A stretch of DNA of 64,000 nt from JAJTFW01 sp031411335 (lineage in GTDB: Bacteria > Bacteroidota > Bacteroidia > AKYH767-A > OLB10), in NCBI GenBank assembly GCA_031411335.1, contig JANOAX010000170.1:25154-89153 (forward strand), read 5' to 3'. This document shows, one piece after another, positions 46,401 through 54,974 of the stretch; within the stretch, counting starts at the first letter, position 1; each line of letters opens with the position of its first letter. Under the pieces are notes generated by a model that did no database searches, had not been told where the DNA came from, and saw nothing but the letters and a program-made list of their open reading frames with translations. A program made the position numbers and the translations under genes.

Positions 46401-46718
46401 TACACACGGTGTATTGGGTACAGGAGTCATGGAAACGTTAGGAGCAATGACAGTCCCACTTAATCCAAGAATTGATGAAGACCAACAAATTGTTACTTGC
46501 GTTGGTGCTGAAATACCGGAACAGTCACGATAAAATTTCAATCGCACAAGGTAGGTATTAGGAACACCCGTATATTCATATGTGATATCCACACCCGCCA
46601 TATGCGATGCTTGCGTGGTTTCAGGGGTTAATAGCAAGGCAAATAATGCCACTGCGAAGAGGGTAAACAGTTTTTTCATGACCGTATTGTTTGGATTGGT
46701 TTTCATTTTATTTATCAT
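43473..46718 (-). CDS. T9SS type B surface protein with five Ig-like repeats
   Basis: 1081 residues from the ATG at 46718, which overlaps the previous stop by four bases; a second ATG at 46679 begins a cleaner signal peptide (MKKLFTLFAVALFALLL) and may be the real start. After ASHMAG comes a conserved exported domain (about 40-560) with many Cys, then five Ig-like repeats of about 78 residues with the phrase TLDAGN-G-TYQW. The last 85 residues are a type B T9SS / gliding-associated C-terminal domain (NIFTPNGDSQNEFF ... FNRWGKEVY ... DGVYFYIVDLGNG). Third gene of the sigma/anti-sigma-like operon. A paralog with three repeats lies at 48706. Confidence 0.9.
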   Translation of the reverse strand: MINKMKTNPNNTVMKKLFTLFAVALFALLLTPETTQASHMAGVDITYEYTGVPNTYLVRLKFYRDCSGISAPTQVTICWSSSILGLSGTVIAPNVSMTPVPNTPCVTAQATCPGGVGDIEEYIYETTIVLPQPASDWVFSWYDCCRNGAITTMQPNGMYNSCTLDNLLAPTNSSPYFLNLAYTRFCVGNQFFYDQGAIDIDGDSLVFSLVTAEDGSGSCPPAPFPNTYIAPYSPANPLASSIPITINSSTGVINFIPSIVQVAVICVLVREYRNGLLIGQVKRDIQINIVPACNQIFPSFSNGVLTAGGGQLLANCNDYSVILPFDTSFQCGSAVPTDFRAVTPFGIPNPLVSVMPINCANGQTDSLLVTFLNPLTVGETFVWIKRGFDGNTLLSECGAEIAEFADTVRILVTDNSVWAPVTDSIGCLFNTFSVTLSDSIYCFSVANDGTDLQLIDGSGTNFPIANAYGYCNPGGAKTNQLLVNMAASSSSPGPLYLLLNNSGGSDGNTLANDCGRFLTSTDTLAIFFVDNIIDVNIGSDQNICSFDPIPTLDCGYPNLTYQWYDQSGAIAGATSQTYTPTVSGTYSVSINNGPGCAGADTMTLVIIPAPSDNLGNDLVLCINDPLPTLDAGNAGATYQWFLNNTAIAGATSQTYTPSGLSVGTYTFTVEVNTGNVLCIGSFDVVITTTNAFNVTLNNQTICDITAAYPLLDAGNPGAPSYQWFLNSTAIAGATGQTYQTMQAGTYSVQVGTGTCAGNANMVLTVNATPVVTLTNATICDYDVIPTLDAGTISNATYQWLNGGTAIGGATNSTYTPTAAGTYSVDVTVPPGCTGTGNMTLIINAAPVLSILDQDICSDGLAILDAGVSGATYTWSNGGNAQTISTGTAGTYTVAVSLNNCTANDTAVVTVYYYPVAPIVACNPGTGPYKFIYVWTAIGGVASYEVSEDGGATWIPANTPSGPESHGVNVTIPDFIVRAIGNGLCKIGASSEPTACEVTIPNIFTPNGDSQNEFFELDNIEQYPNNTVQIFNRWGKEVYNEGGYNNSTKKFTGKDLPDGVYFYIVDLGNGVKAKAGTVTINR

Positions 46719-47836
46719 CGGAATAGGTGTATAGTTCCTTTTTGTTTGAATGTAGCACCTCCATCAGAGGTAGCAAAGATATTGTATAAATAGGTTCCTG
46801 CATCGGCATTTCTACCCTCAAAGGTCCCATCCCAATAGATGTTATTGCCTTTTCCTGTAAACATTAATTTGCCGTTTCTATTAAAGATTCTGATTTCTAA
46901 AGTGATACCTGCATCTTTAGTAATCGTAAGTAAGTCGTTAATTCCATCTCCATTTGGACTGAAGGCGCTGGGAACTTGTCCAAAAACAGTGATTTTTTGT
47001 TCGATGGTGATTCCATTTATTTCACATGAAACCGTATAATTTCCAGGTTCATCATAGGTATTGTTTGCTGTAGATCCTACCATCGGAGATTTTCCATCTC
47101 CAAAATCAAATACGGCATTTACATTTCCTTCTTGGTTGGTAATTGCTGTAACTGTTAATGGAGCAAAACCACCTTTCGTCGATAAAATCAAAACAGGTTT
47201 TACCGTTTTTTGAGTTGAAACAACAGGTTCCGTTTGGTTCTTCGTTTCTCCGTTTGCGACATCTGAAACAGACGTTGTAACAGGAGTTGTTGTATTCTTA
47301 ACCACCAAAGCAGGTGTAGGGGAATCCTTTCCAGAATTAGATTCCCCTTTTCCCTTGTTCAAATCTCCGGTCAACGCATTTTCGATCGTGATTTTTTGAT
47401 CAAGTTTATCTTTATTTTCTGTATTCGTGTTTCCTGTTTTTTCTGAAGATGGATTCATCTCTTGTGAAGAAGAAACCACTGCTTCACCTTGAACTTTTTC
47501 TTGCTCAGATGGAGGGGTGAGAGAAGTTGAATTATCAACAGAAAGAGTACCTTCATTTAAAGTGGTTGGAATATTTTTCTCCGTTGCTTTTTCGTCTGTC
47601 TGAAGAAAATAATTCACACCTAAAATGGTTAAAGTAACTGTTGCTATAATTGCAGCTATTCCTTTTATCCCCAACTGTGCTAAAATGCCTTTCGACGCTG
47701 TACCTGCTGAGCCTGAAGCTCCCGGATTTTGCGGCGCGCTAGGAAGCTGCTGGCTAATTTGCTGCCAGAGCTTCGGATCCACTTCAGGTTCGAAATGGTC
47801 GAAGGCGTTTTTGAACTGATCTTCGAAGCGACTCAT
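46715..47836 (-). CDS. Anti-sigma-like membrane protein with PKD-like and T9SS type B C-terminal domains
   Basis: 373 residues. The N-terminal 55 residues are cytoplasmic and resemble short anti-sigma sequences (FEDQFKNAFDHFEPEVDPKLWQQISQQ). One membrane helix (about 57-77) has no cleavage site, so the rest should stay tethered in the periplasm. A long Ser/Thr/Lys-rich linker (80-210), a PKD-like domain (about 215-285, with VFDFGDGKSP and YDEPGNYTVSC) and a complete gliding/type B sorting domain (287-373, SAFSPNGDGINDLL, IFNRNGKLMF, DAGTYLYNIF) follow. It starts one base after the ECF sigma stop. The pairing suggests a membrane sensor for the sigma factor; the sorting domain on an anchored protein is odd and may be the sensor part. 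Confidence 0.8.
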   Translation of the reverse strand: MSRFEDQFKNAFDHFEPEVDPKLWQQISQQLPSAPQNPGASGSAGTASKGILAQLGIKGIAAIIATVTLTILGVNYFLQTDEKATEKNIPTTLNEGTLSVDNSTSLTPPSEQEKVQGEAVVSSSQEMNPSSEKTGNTNTENKDKLDQKITIENALTGDLNKGKGESNSGKDSPTPALVVKNTTTPVTTSVSDVANGETKNQTEPVVSTQKTVKPVLILSTKGGFAPLTVTAITNQEGNVNAVFDFGDGKSPMVGSTANNTYDEPGNYTVSCEINGITIEQKITVFGQVPSAFSPNGDGINDLLTITKDAGITLEIRIFNRNGKLMFTGKGNNIYWDGTFEGRNADAGTYLYNIFATSDGGATFKQKGTIHLFR

Positions 47837-47837
47837 T

Positions 47838-48404
47838 TTATTTGGTAGTATAACTATTTTCTTTGTTTAACTCTTGTACTAAAATCATAAGCTGATTTCG
47901 GGCTCTGGAGTATTGCGATTTGCTGGTTCCTTCACTGATGCCTAACATCACTCCAATTTCTTTATGCGAATATCCCTCTATGGCGTGGAGGTTGAAGACG
48001 GTTTTGTATCCGATAGGTAGCTTTTGTAATTCTGCCATCAATTCGGCTGCTCCTATTTCATGGCCTATTACTGGCTCATCTCCCTCTTCTATTACATCTG
48101 CTAAATCTGTCCACAACATTTTCTGTTGTCGAATATGATCTAAAGCCGTATTCACCATCACTCTTCTTATCCATCCCTCCAGGGAACCTTCCGCTTTGTA
48201 AGAACTAATTTTTTGAAAGACCTTAATAAATCCCTCTTGTAACAGATCCTCCGCTTCCTCTCTTTGCTTCGTGTAGCGTAAACAAACACCAAACATCTTC
48301 CTCGCAAACTTTTCGTAGAGCAACCGCTGAGCGGAAGCATCTTCGCGAAGTATGGCTTCTAGTATTTGCTCATCGGTCATTTCTAAAGGACGCTGTAAAG
48401 ACAT
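47838..48404 (-). CDS. ECF-family RNA polymerase sigma factor
   Basis: 188 residues. Region 2 (LYEKFARKMFGVCLRYTKQREEAEDLLQEGFIKVF) and region 4 (YKTVFNLHAIEGYSHKEIGVMLGISEGTSKSQYSRAR) are complete; these bind the -10 and -35 promoter regions. No extra domain is seen. The next gene, one base later, is the anti-sigma-like membrane protein, and a T9SS cargo gene follows with coupled translation. The unit therefore reads as a regulated export locus. The regulon is unknown. Confidence 0.92.
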   Translation of the reverse strand: MSLQRPLEMTDEQILEAILREDASAQRLLYEKFARKMFGVCLRYTKQREEAEDLLQEGFIKVFQKISSYKAEGSLEGWIRRVMVNTALDHIRQQKMLWTDLADVIEEGDEPVIGHEIGAAELMAELQKLPIGYKTVFNLHAIEGYSHKEIGVMLGISEGTSKSQYSRARNQLMILVQELNKENSYTTK

Positions 48405-48652
48405 AGATGCAATTTACGAGTTTGAGGTTGCATAGGAGATTGACGATTCTGTTAAGTAGCTAATTATCAATATGAAAAACTGATTTCGATGAATTTTTTA
48501 ATTGATTTTTCTGTGTGATGGATGTATAATAATAAATGCAAAGGTCGATTTTTAATCTCCAAATTCATCTTTTTAACCAGAATTTGAAGAAACCAATAAA
48601 GAGAATAGACTGAACTTTCTGAATTGCTTTTCTTTTATAATCAGTAATAAAA

Positions 48653-48683
48653 ATGAGGCTGCCTAAATGCGCGACAGCCTCAT
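48653..48683 (-). terminator. Terminator of the 931-residue cargo gene
   Basis: ATGAGGCTG (48653-48661) pairs with CAGCCTCAT (48675-48683). It lies 22 bases past the stop and shares the GAGGCTG core and the spacing to the stop with the paralog's terminator at 43420. It is the main feature of the 301-base spacer 48405-48705. Confidence 0.75.
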
Positions 48684-48705
48684 GAAAAAGGGAAATAAAT
48701 TTTAT

Positions 48706-51450
48706 TTATCGGTTGATGGTAACGGCACCTGATTTCTTTTTCATTCCATTGCCTAGATCTACCATGTAGAAGTAAATTCCTTCTGGTAAATTTATGCCAT
48801 CAAACTTTTTTGTGCTGTTATTGTATCCACCTTGATCATACAATTTTTTACCCCAACGATTAATGATTTGAACCGTATTGTTTGGATATTGTTCGATGTT
48901 TTTTATCTCGAAGAAATCATTTTTACCATCTCCATTGGGTGTGAAAATATTACCCACTGTAATCTCACAACCTATAGGTTCTGATGTAAGTCCAATCGAA
49001 CAAAAACCATTTCCAATAGCACGAACTTGGAAATTAAGAACAGACAAATTCACTCCGTGTGATTCATTTCCTGATGGTACGTTAGCAGGAATCCATGTGG
49101 CACCACCATCTTCACTAACTTCATAGCTAATAGCCCCAAGTACCGTTGTCCAAACAAATACATATTGAAAAGATCCTGTCCCATTGGTGCAAGCAACTAA
49201 CGGAGCTTGCAGCACATTAAATACATTCACAGTAGCAGTATCCGAAGCACTACAATTGTTTAATTCAACATTGACAATATAGGTGCCTGCAACATTTGTT
49301 GAAATAGTTTGTGTGTTGGCACCGTTCGACCAAGAATAATTTGCTCCCACAACACCTGCATCTAATATAGCCAGTTGATCAGAACAAATGTCTTGATCTG
49401 CGACAGATAATACCGGAGTTGGATTTATTGTTAATACCATCGTGTCTGCACCAATACATCCAGGTGGAATGGTTACTTCTGAACTGTAGATTCCTGCACT
49501 TGTTGGAGTAAATTTGTTTGACGCGGCTCCAGATACTGCATTTCCATTATGATACCATTGATACATTCCATTTGCAATTGAACTTAAAGTTAAAGTAGGA
49601 ATGGAATCGTAATCACAGATAGTAATATCCGATAAATTTACAATGGGACTTTGTACCACAGTTAAAGTCATCGTTGTATCACCCATACATCCTCCATTTG
49701 CAACATGAACACCATACAACCCAGCTTGTGTTGTTTGATAAGTAGTATTGGTAGCACCGGGAATCGCAACAGAATTTAAATACCATTGATAGCTTGTGAT
49801 TCCGGTTGTATCTATATTTAAGATCGGGAAATTTCCATTCTCACAAATGGTTTGATCTACACCTAAATCAATTTTTATTTTCAGTGAGTTAAGCAGAATT
49901 GCCAATGTATCATTGCTCGTTAAGAATCGACCACAATCGTTTGCAATCGTATTTCCATCCGATCCTCCGCTATTATTTAGAAGTAAATACAATGTACCAT
50001 TAGCAATAGAATTTCCAACCATATTTAATAGTAATTGATTTGTTTTAGTAGCATTTGAATTACAATATCCATAGGCATTAGCAATCGGATAATTATTACC
50101 ACCACCATCTACTAATTGTAAATCGGTTCCATCATTGGCAATGGAGAAACAATAAATACTATCAAATAAGGTAATAGCGATTTGATTAAATATACAATCA
50201 AGAGAATCTGTTACAGGAAACCATACACTATTATCATTAACTATTATCCGAACGGTATCCACAAACTCCGCAATTTCAGCACCACACTCAGAGAGTAAAG
50301 TGTTGCCATCAAATCCACGTTTTACCCACACAAATGTTTCTCCTGCAGTTAGTGGATTTAGAAAGGTAACTTTTAATGAATCAGAAAGTCCAGAGGAACA
50401 ACCTAGGGGTACAACATTTACGATTGGATTTGGAATTCCAAATGGATTTAAAACACGAAAGTCAGACGGAACAACACTTCCACATTGATAGCTAGTGTCA
50501 AATGGAATGATGACAGAGTAATCGTTGCAGTTGGCAAGAATTTGTCCTCCACTTGATGTTAATACATTGTTTTCAAATGAAGGAATAATCGGATTGCAAG
50601 TCGGAACAAAATAAATAAGAATCTCTCGTCTTATTTCTCCTATTAATATCCCATTTCTATATTCGCTTGCCTTTATGCAAAGGACGGCTACCTGCATAAT
50701 ATTGGGAATAAAATTAATTATACCTGTTGAAGAATTTATGGTGATGGGAATGGAAGATCCAAATGGATTTGTAGGAGAGTAGGGTGCGATATAGGTGATC
50801 GGGAATGGCGATGGAGGACAAATAACGAGAGGATTTTCTGGTGCAATTAAAGAAAACACAATGGAATCTCCATCAATTTCAGTAACACCATGATCGTAAT
50901 TGAATTGACTTCCTAAACAAAAATAATATTGAGTTAAATTTATAAAAGCTGGAGAGGAATTGGTAGGTGCTGAAATATTATTTAATCTACAACTGTTGAA
51001 TATATCTACCGGGTTATTCGATGAGATGGTTGAAGCCATTATGTTTTTACAGCATTCAAAGAATGAAAATACCCAATCATGTGCGGGTTGTGGTAATGAA
51101 ATAATTGCCTCATAAGTATAAGCTTCTAAATCGCCAACTCCGCCAACGCAGGATGGCTGCACGGTAACACATGGCAAATTTGGAACAACTGTATAAGAAA
51201 CAAAGGGGGCATTATTAGTTCCACTCAACCCGAGCGAGTCTGAACTCCAACAAATAAATATTTGTGAACTTGCTCCAATTCCATTACAGCTTCTATAATA
51301 TTTCACTCTTACCAAGTAAGTATTAGGAGTTCCAGTGTATTCATATGACATTTCCGACCCTGCTAAATGAGATGCTAAACTTTTAATCGGGATTATAAAT
51401 AATGCGATACTGGTAATCATGATATAAATAAATAGTTTTTTCATAGCCAT
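48706..51450 (-). CDS. T9SS type B surface protein with three Ig-like repeats, paralog of the 1081-residue protein
   Basis: 914 residues from the ATG at 51450 (the frame is open to 51501, but the extra 17 residues precede the signal peptide MKKLFIYIMITSIALFIIPI). The layout equals that of the 43473-46718 protein: SHLAGSEMSYEYTGTPNTYLVR, a long Cys-containing domain, Ig-like repeats and a type B T9SS sorting domain (NIFTPNGDGKNDFF ... GIYFYMVDLGNG). It has three Ig-like repeats where the paralog has five, which accounts for its being about 150 residues shorter. It lies upstream of the sigma gene as a separate unit with its own terminator. Surface location is expected. Confidence 0.88.
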   Translation of the reverse strand: MAMKKLFIYIMITSIALFIIPIKSLASHLAGSEMSYEYTGTPNTYLVRVKYYRSCNGIGASSQIFICWSSDSLGLSGTNNAPFVSYTVVPNLPCVTVQPSCVGGVGDLEAYTYEAIISLPQPAHDWVFSFFECCKNIMASTISSNNPVDIFNSCRLNNISAPTNSSPAFINLTQYYFCLGSQFNYDHGVTEIDGDSIVFSLIAPENPLVICPPSPFPITYIAPYSPTNPFGSSIPITINSSTGIINFIPNIMQVAVLCIKASEYRNGILIGEIRREILIYFVPTCNPIIPSFENNVLTSSGGQILANCNDYSVIIPFDTSYQCGSVVPSDFRVLNPFGIPNPIVNVVPLGCSSGLSDSLKVTFLNPLTAGETFVWVKRGFDGNTLLSECGAEIAEFVDTVRIIVNDNSVWFPVTDSLDCIFNQIAITLFDSIYCFSIANDGTDLQLVDGGGNNYPIANAYGYCNSNATKTNQLLLNMVGNSIANGTLYLLLNNSGGSDGNTIANDCGRFLTSNDTLAILLNSLKIKIDLGVDQTICENGNFPILNIDTTGITSYQWYLNSVAIPGATNTTYQTTQAGLYGVHVANGGCMGDTTMTLTVVQSPIVNLSDITICDYDSIPTLTLSSIANGMYQWYHNGNAVSGAASNKFTPTSAGIYSSEVTIPPGCIGADTMVLTINPTPVLSVADQDICSDQLAILDAGVVGANYSWSNGANTQTISTNVAGTYIVNVELNNCSASDTATVNVFNVLQAPLVACTNGTGSFQYVFVWTTVLGAISYEVSEDGGATWIPANVPSGNESHGVNLSVLNFQVRAIGNGFCSIGLTSEPIGCEITVGNIFTPNGDGKNDFFEIKNIEQYPNNTVQIINRWGKKLYDQGGYNNSTKKFDGINLPEGIYFYMVDLGNGMKKKSGAVTINR

Positions 51451-51978
51451 AATTTTAAAATGATTGAAGTAATATTTGTGTGTTAGGCACATTTCTTCCA
51501 TGCGAGCACTGGGGTGTTCTCGAAAGATTTTAAATACAATAATTTTTTTGTTTCGCTTTCCTTAAAGTCTACAGGTTATGTCGACTCATTTTTCTCGAAT
51601 AATATTTTAATAAATGGTTGCAATTATGTTGAAGTGTAAATGAATGATATTTCCTTTTCGCGTATTAGGGTTTTCATTTTTTACATTTTCAATAATTCAA
51701 TTAGCGCTCTAAATAAGAAGATGTATTTTCTGTGCTTATGGTTGCATATGGATTTATAATCATGGTTAAAGATTTGAATGTCATCAAAGTGAACTCAGTT
51801 CCTTTTTAATAAATCATTTAATTAGAATCCGTTTTTTTCCTGAAGATGGATGAATTGTGCAAGTCTGAACTTTTGTGTCGATTTCTGAAATGTTTTCTAG
51901 CTTTTAATTGAAATGAAGAACATATTCACTCAAAAATGATCGAAATGGCACGCTTCTGTTTCGTACCTTCGCGCACCT
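51451..51978. other. Divergent intergenic region
   Basis: 528 bases between the cargo gene (leftward) and lepA (rightward). Mostly AT-rich; the only candidate signal is TACCTTCG (51964-51971), one base off the TAnnTTTG element, eight bases before the lepA ATG. No gene or strong hairpin is seen. Confidence 0.5.
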
Positions 51979-53766
51979 ATGGAGCACCTTCGGAATTTCT
52001 GTATCATCGCACATATTGATCATGGTAAGTCTACTTTGGCCGATCGTCTGTTGGAATATACTAATACAGTGTCTAAGCGAGATTTGCAAGCTCAAGTGCT
52101 TGACAATATGGATCTTGAGCGTGAGCGCGGTATTACGATTAAGAGCCACGCCATTCAAATGGATTATACGTTGAATGGGAAGCAATATTCACTCAATTTG
52201 ATTGATACTCCTGGACACGTGGATTTTAGCTATGAAGTATCTCGCTCCATTGCCGCTTGTGAAGGAGCTCTTTTGATTGTAGATGCTGCTCAAGGAATTC
52301 AAGCTCAAACGATTTCTAATTTATACTTAGCTCTAGGAAATGATTTAACAATCATTCCTATTTTGAATAAAATTGACCTTCCTAGCGCCGAACCTGAATT
52401 GGTAAAGGATCAAATTGTGGATCTCTTAGGATGTGATCGCGATGAGATTTTATCGGCCTCTGGTAAAACAGGAATGGGCGTGTTGGAAATTCTAGAAGCC
52501 ATCGTCACTCGTATTCCTGCTCCTAAAGGCGATCCAACAGCACCCTTAAAAGCACTTATCTTCGATTCGGTATATAATTCTTTCCGTGGAATCATCGCAT
52601 ATTATAAAGTGATGGATGGTGAAATCAGAACGGGAGATCATGTTAAATTTGTCTCTACCGATTCTGCATATCATGCCGATGAAATTGGAATTCTTCGATT
52701 AGAAAAATCACCACGCGATGTTGTAAAAACCGGTGATGTAGGTTATATCATCTCTGGAATTAAAAACGCGAAGGAAGTAAAAGTGGGTGATACCATTACG
52801 CACATTGCCCGACCCACTATTACTGCCATCGAAGGATTTGAAGACGTAAAACCCATGGTGTTCGCTGGAATTTATCCTGTAGATACCGACGAGTACGAAG
52901 AACTTCGTGCCTCCCTCGAAAAGTTGCAACTGAATGATGCCTCTCTCACTTTCGAACCAGAATCATCTGCCGCCTTAGGTTTCGGATTCCGTTGCGGATT
53001 TTTGGGAATGTTGCACATGGAGATTATTCAAGAGCGACTGGAAAGAGAATTCGATATGACGGTAATTACTACCGTTCCTAACGTATCGTATTTTGCTTAT
53101 CTATTAAACGGAACCGAATTCATTGTAAATAATCCAAGCGATTTTCCAGATCCTAGCCGACTCGATCGCATTGAAGAACCTTATATTAAAGCTTCCATCA
53201 TCACCAAGGCCGATTTCGTTGGACCTGTGATGAGCCTTTGTATTAATAAACGCGGTGAAATTGTAAATCAAAGTTATCTTACAACCGATCGAGTAGAATT
53301 GGTTTTTAATATGCCACTTGCCGAAATCGTTTTTGATTTTTATGATAAGCTTAAGTCCATTTCTAAAGGATATGCTTCTTTTGATTATCATATGATTGGT
53401 TATCGTCAAAGTCATCTCGTTCGTTTAGATATTAAGTTAAACGGCGAACCCGTTGATGCGCTTTCTGCATTAATTCATCGCGATCACGCATTCACTTTTG
53501 GAAAGAAAATTTGTGAGAAGTTGAAAGAGTTAATCACTCGGCAACAATTCGAAATTATCATTCAAGCCGCTATCGGTGCAAAAATTATTGCACGCGAAAC
53601 GGTGAAAGCATTACGTAAAGATGTAACCGCAAAATGTTATGGTGGTGATATCTCTCGTAAACGTAAATTACTCGAGAAGCAAAAAGAAGGAAAGAAAAGA
53701 ATGCGTCAAGTAGGCTCAGTTGAAATTCCACAAGAAGCGTTTTTGGCAGTGTTGAAGTTGGACTAA
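51979..53766 (+). CDS. lepA: Elongation factor 4 (LepA) GTPase
   Basis: 595 residues, the normal length. G1 AHIDHGKST, G3 DTPGHVD and G4 NKIDLP are intact; domains II, III and V follow, and the C-terminal LepA-specific part ends with AKCYGGDISRKRKLLEKQKEGKKRM. LepA acts on the ribosome during translation or subunit assembly. It is a single-gene unit, with a promoter-like TACCTTCG ending eight bases before the ATG. Confidence 0.97.
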   Translation: MEHLRNFCIIAHIDHGKSTLADRLLEYTNTVSKRDLQAQVLDNMDLERERGITIKSHAIQMDYTLNGKQYSLNLIDTPGHVDFSYEVSRSIAACEGALLIVDAAQGIQAQTISNLYLALGNDLTIIPILNKIDLPSAEPELVKDQIVDLLGCDRDEILSASGKTGMGVLEILEAIVTRIPAPKGDPTAPLKALIFDSVYNSFRGIIAYYKVMDGEIRTGDHVKFVSTDSAYHADEIGILRLEKSPRDVVKTGDVGYIISGIKNAKEVKVGDTITHIARPTITAIEGFEDVKPMVFAGIYPVDTDEYEELRASLEKLQLNDASLTFEPESSAALGFGFRCGFLGMLHMEIIQERLEREFDMTVITTVPNVSYFAYLLNGTEFIVNNPSDFPDPSRLDRIEEPYIKASIITKADFVGPVMSLCINKRGEIVNQSYLTTDRVELVFNMPLAEIVFDFYDKLKSISKGYASFDYHMIGYRQSHLVRLDIKLNGEPVDALSALIHRDHAFTFGKKICEKLKELITRQQFEIIIQAAIGAKIIARETVKALRKDVTAKCYGGDISRKRKLLEKQKEGKKRMRQVGSVEIPQEAFLAVLKLD

Positions 53767-53873
53767 TTCCTGCCGCTACAAACATCGCAACTAACCAATA
53801 ACAAGCAGCAACCTGTTCATATCTCTCCACAATAGTCACCTAATTTCAGCGCATCCCTTTTTACTTTTGAAGC

Positions 53874-54635
53874 ATGAGAAATAAAATTATCAGCTTCGTT
53901 GTCTTTCTTTTCTGGCAGATGGGTGCATCGGCACAAGACACGCTCAAGAACACCTCGATTTTATTAGTTCCTTTCCCACCTGAATATTATTTAAGCGATG
54001 CGGAACGAGACATCATGGCGCAAACGAAAAGGAGTCCGGAGGAGTATAGAAATTATTTTCGCAAAACATTAGATTTAAAAATTCAAGGGGAGTTAGAAGT
54101 ACATGGACCTTGCATAAGTCTTTTACAAGATACCAGCAATCGAGGCCGAAAACTTTTAGAAATGTTTTACGGAAAAGCGGGGTACAGTTATGCATATCCA
54201 ATAGGAGGAAGAAATACTTCCAAAAGCGAAATCAAAAAACAAAAAAAGAAGTCCGAACTCCATCCCGATGCACAAACGGCACCACAGACCATCACCACAC
54301 GCGGCGATTCAAAGTTCATGCAAGTGGAGATAAGAGATACTTCCTTTCTAAATTATTTATTTCAATTGTATCAATCCGATTATATCGTAAGCATTAATCA
54401 ATTCGAAATAAAAACAAATTACAATTCTTGCATCGACATTGCCAATAAAATTTATCGAAGAGAATTGTTGATTCACTACTCCATTTTAAAAGCCGATGGA
54501 AAACAAGTGCGTGGAAATTTTTGCATGGAATTTTTTCCGTCCTCCACCAATAGCGATCGTGAAATTGTGGAGCGTACATTTCCCGGCATAGCTGCTTCTA
54601 TTCAAAAGGAGATTGCAGAGGAGGTTGGAAATTAG
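53874..54635 (+). CDS. Exported protein of unknown function
   Basis: 253 residues with a signal peptide ending GASAQ (about residue 20). The mature protein starts with a short VPFPPEYYLSDAERDIM segment, has a Lys-rich middle (about 118-140) and ends in a helix rich in Glu. No domain was recognised. The final codons and the stop lie at the edge of a repeat element (TTAGATG units), so the repeat has grown up to the stop codon. Confidence 0.65.
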   Translation: MRNKIISFVVFLFWQMGASAQDTLKNTSILLVPFPPEYYLSDAERDIMAQTKRSPEEYRNYFRKTLDLKIQGELEVHGPCISLLQDTSNRGRKLLEMFYGKAGYSYAYPIGGRNTSKSEIKKQKKKSELHPDAQTAPQTITTRGDSKFMQVEIRDTSFLNYLFQLYQSDYIVSINQFEIKTNYNSCIDIANKIYRRELLIHYSILKADGKQVRGNFCMEFFPSSTNSDREIVERTFPGIAASIQKEIAEEVGN

Positions 54636-54772
54636 ATGTTAGATGTTAGTTGGATGCTAGATGTCCTGTGCTTGATGCAGGCAGGCGCGAGGCTTCGCGA
54701 TTAGATGTTGGATAAGAAAAAGTCTAATCCCGATAGCTATCGGTCCAAAGTCTAACATCTAACATCTTCTAC
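54634..54772. repeat. Reverse-complement copy of the TCTAACATC-type intergenic element
   Basis: Starts at the stop codon of the preceding gene. It contains TTAGATG units, the exact 13-base word CGCGAGGCTTCGC (54686-54698, reverse complement of 42245-42257), the palindrome CCGATAGCTATCGG (54730-54743, core of that at 20448) and CTAACATCTAACATC (about 54752-54767). The rest of the spacer to 54917 holds AT-rich sequence only. Confidence 0.8.
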
Positions 54773-54917
54773 CGGTCAGAGCCTACGAAAAAGCACTATT
54801 TATCGACTTTTTGATAGAAAAAGTGATTAAAATCAGTGAAAAATCGACGTTTTTTTAAAGCCAAAGAAATCACAATGCACTTATAAACAGTTGATTGTTC
54901 ATTAACAATCCTCAGTA

Positions 54918-54950
54918 TTTGGAATAGTTAAAAAATTGACAATAAATTTG
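54918..54950 (+). promoter_or_regulatory. Bacteroidota-type promoter
   Basis: TTTG (54918-54921) and TAAATTTG (54943-54950, perfect -7 element) with 21 bases between them, 24 bases before the ATG at 54975. Confidence 0.7.
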
Positions 54951-54974
54951 CACCCAACCTTAACTATAAAAGCA

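Noticed and set aside
54936..54974. TTG start 39 bases before the barrel protein ATG
   Set aside because: The stretch overlaps a perfect promoter element and precedes a normal signal peptide beginning at the ATG.
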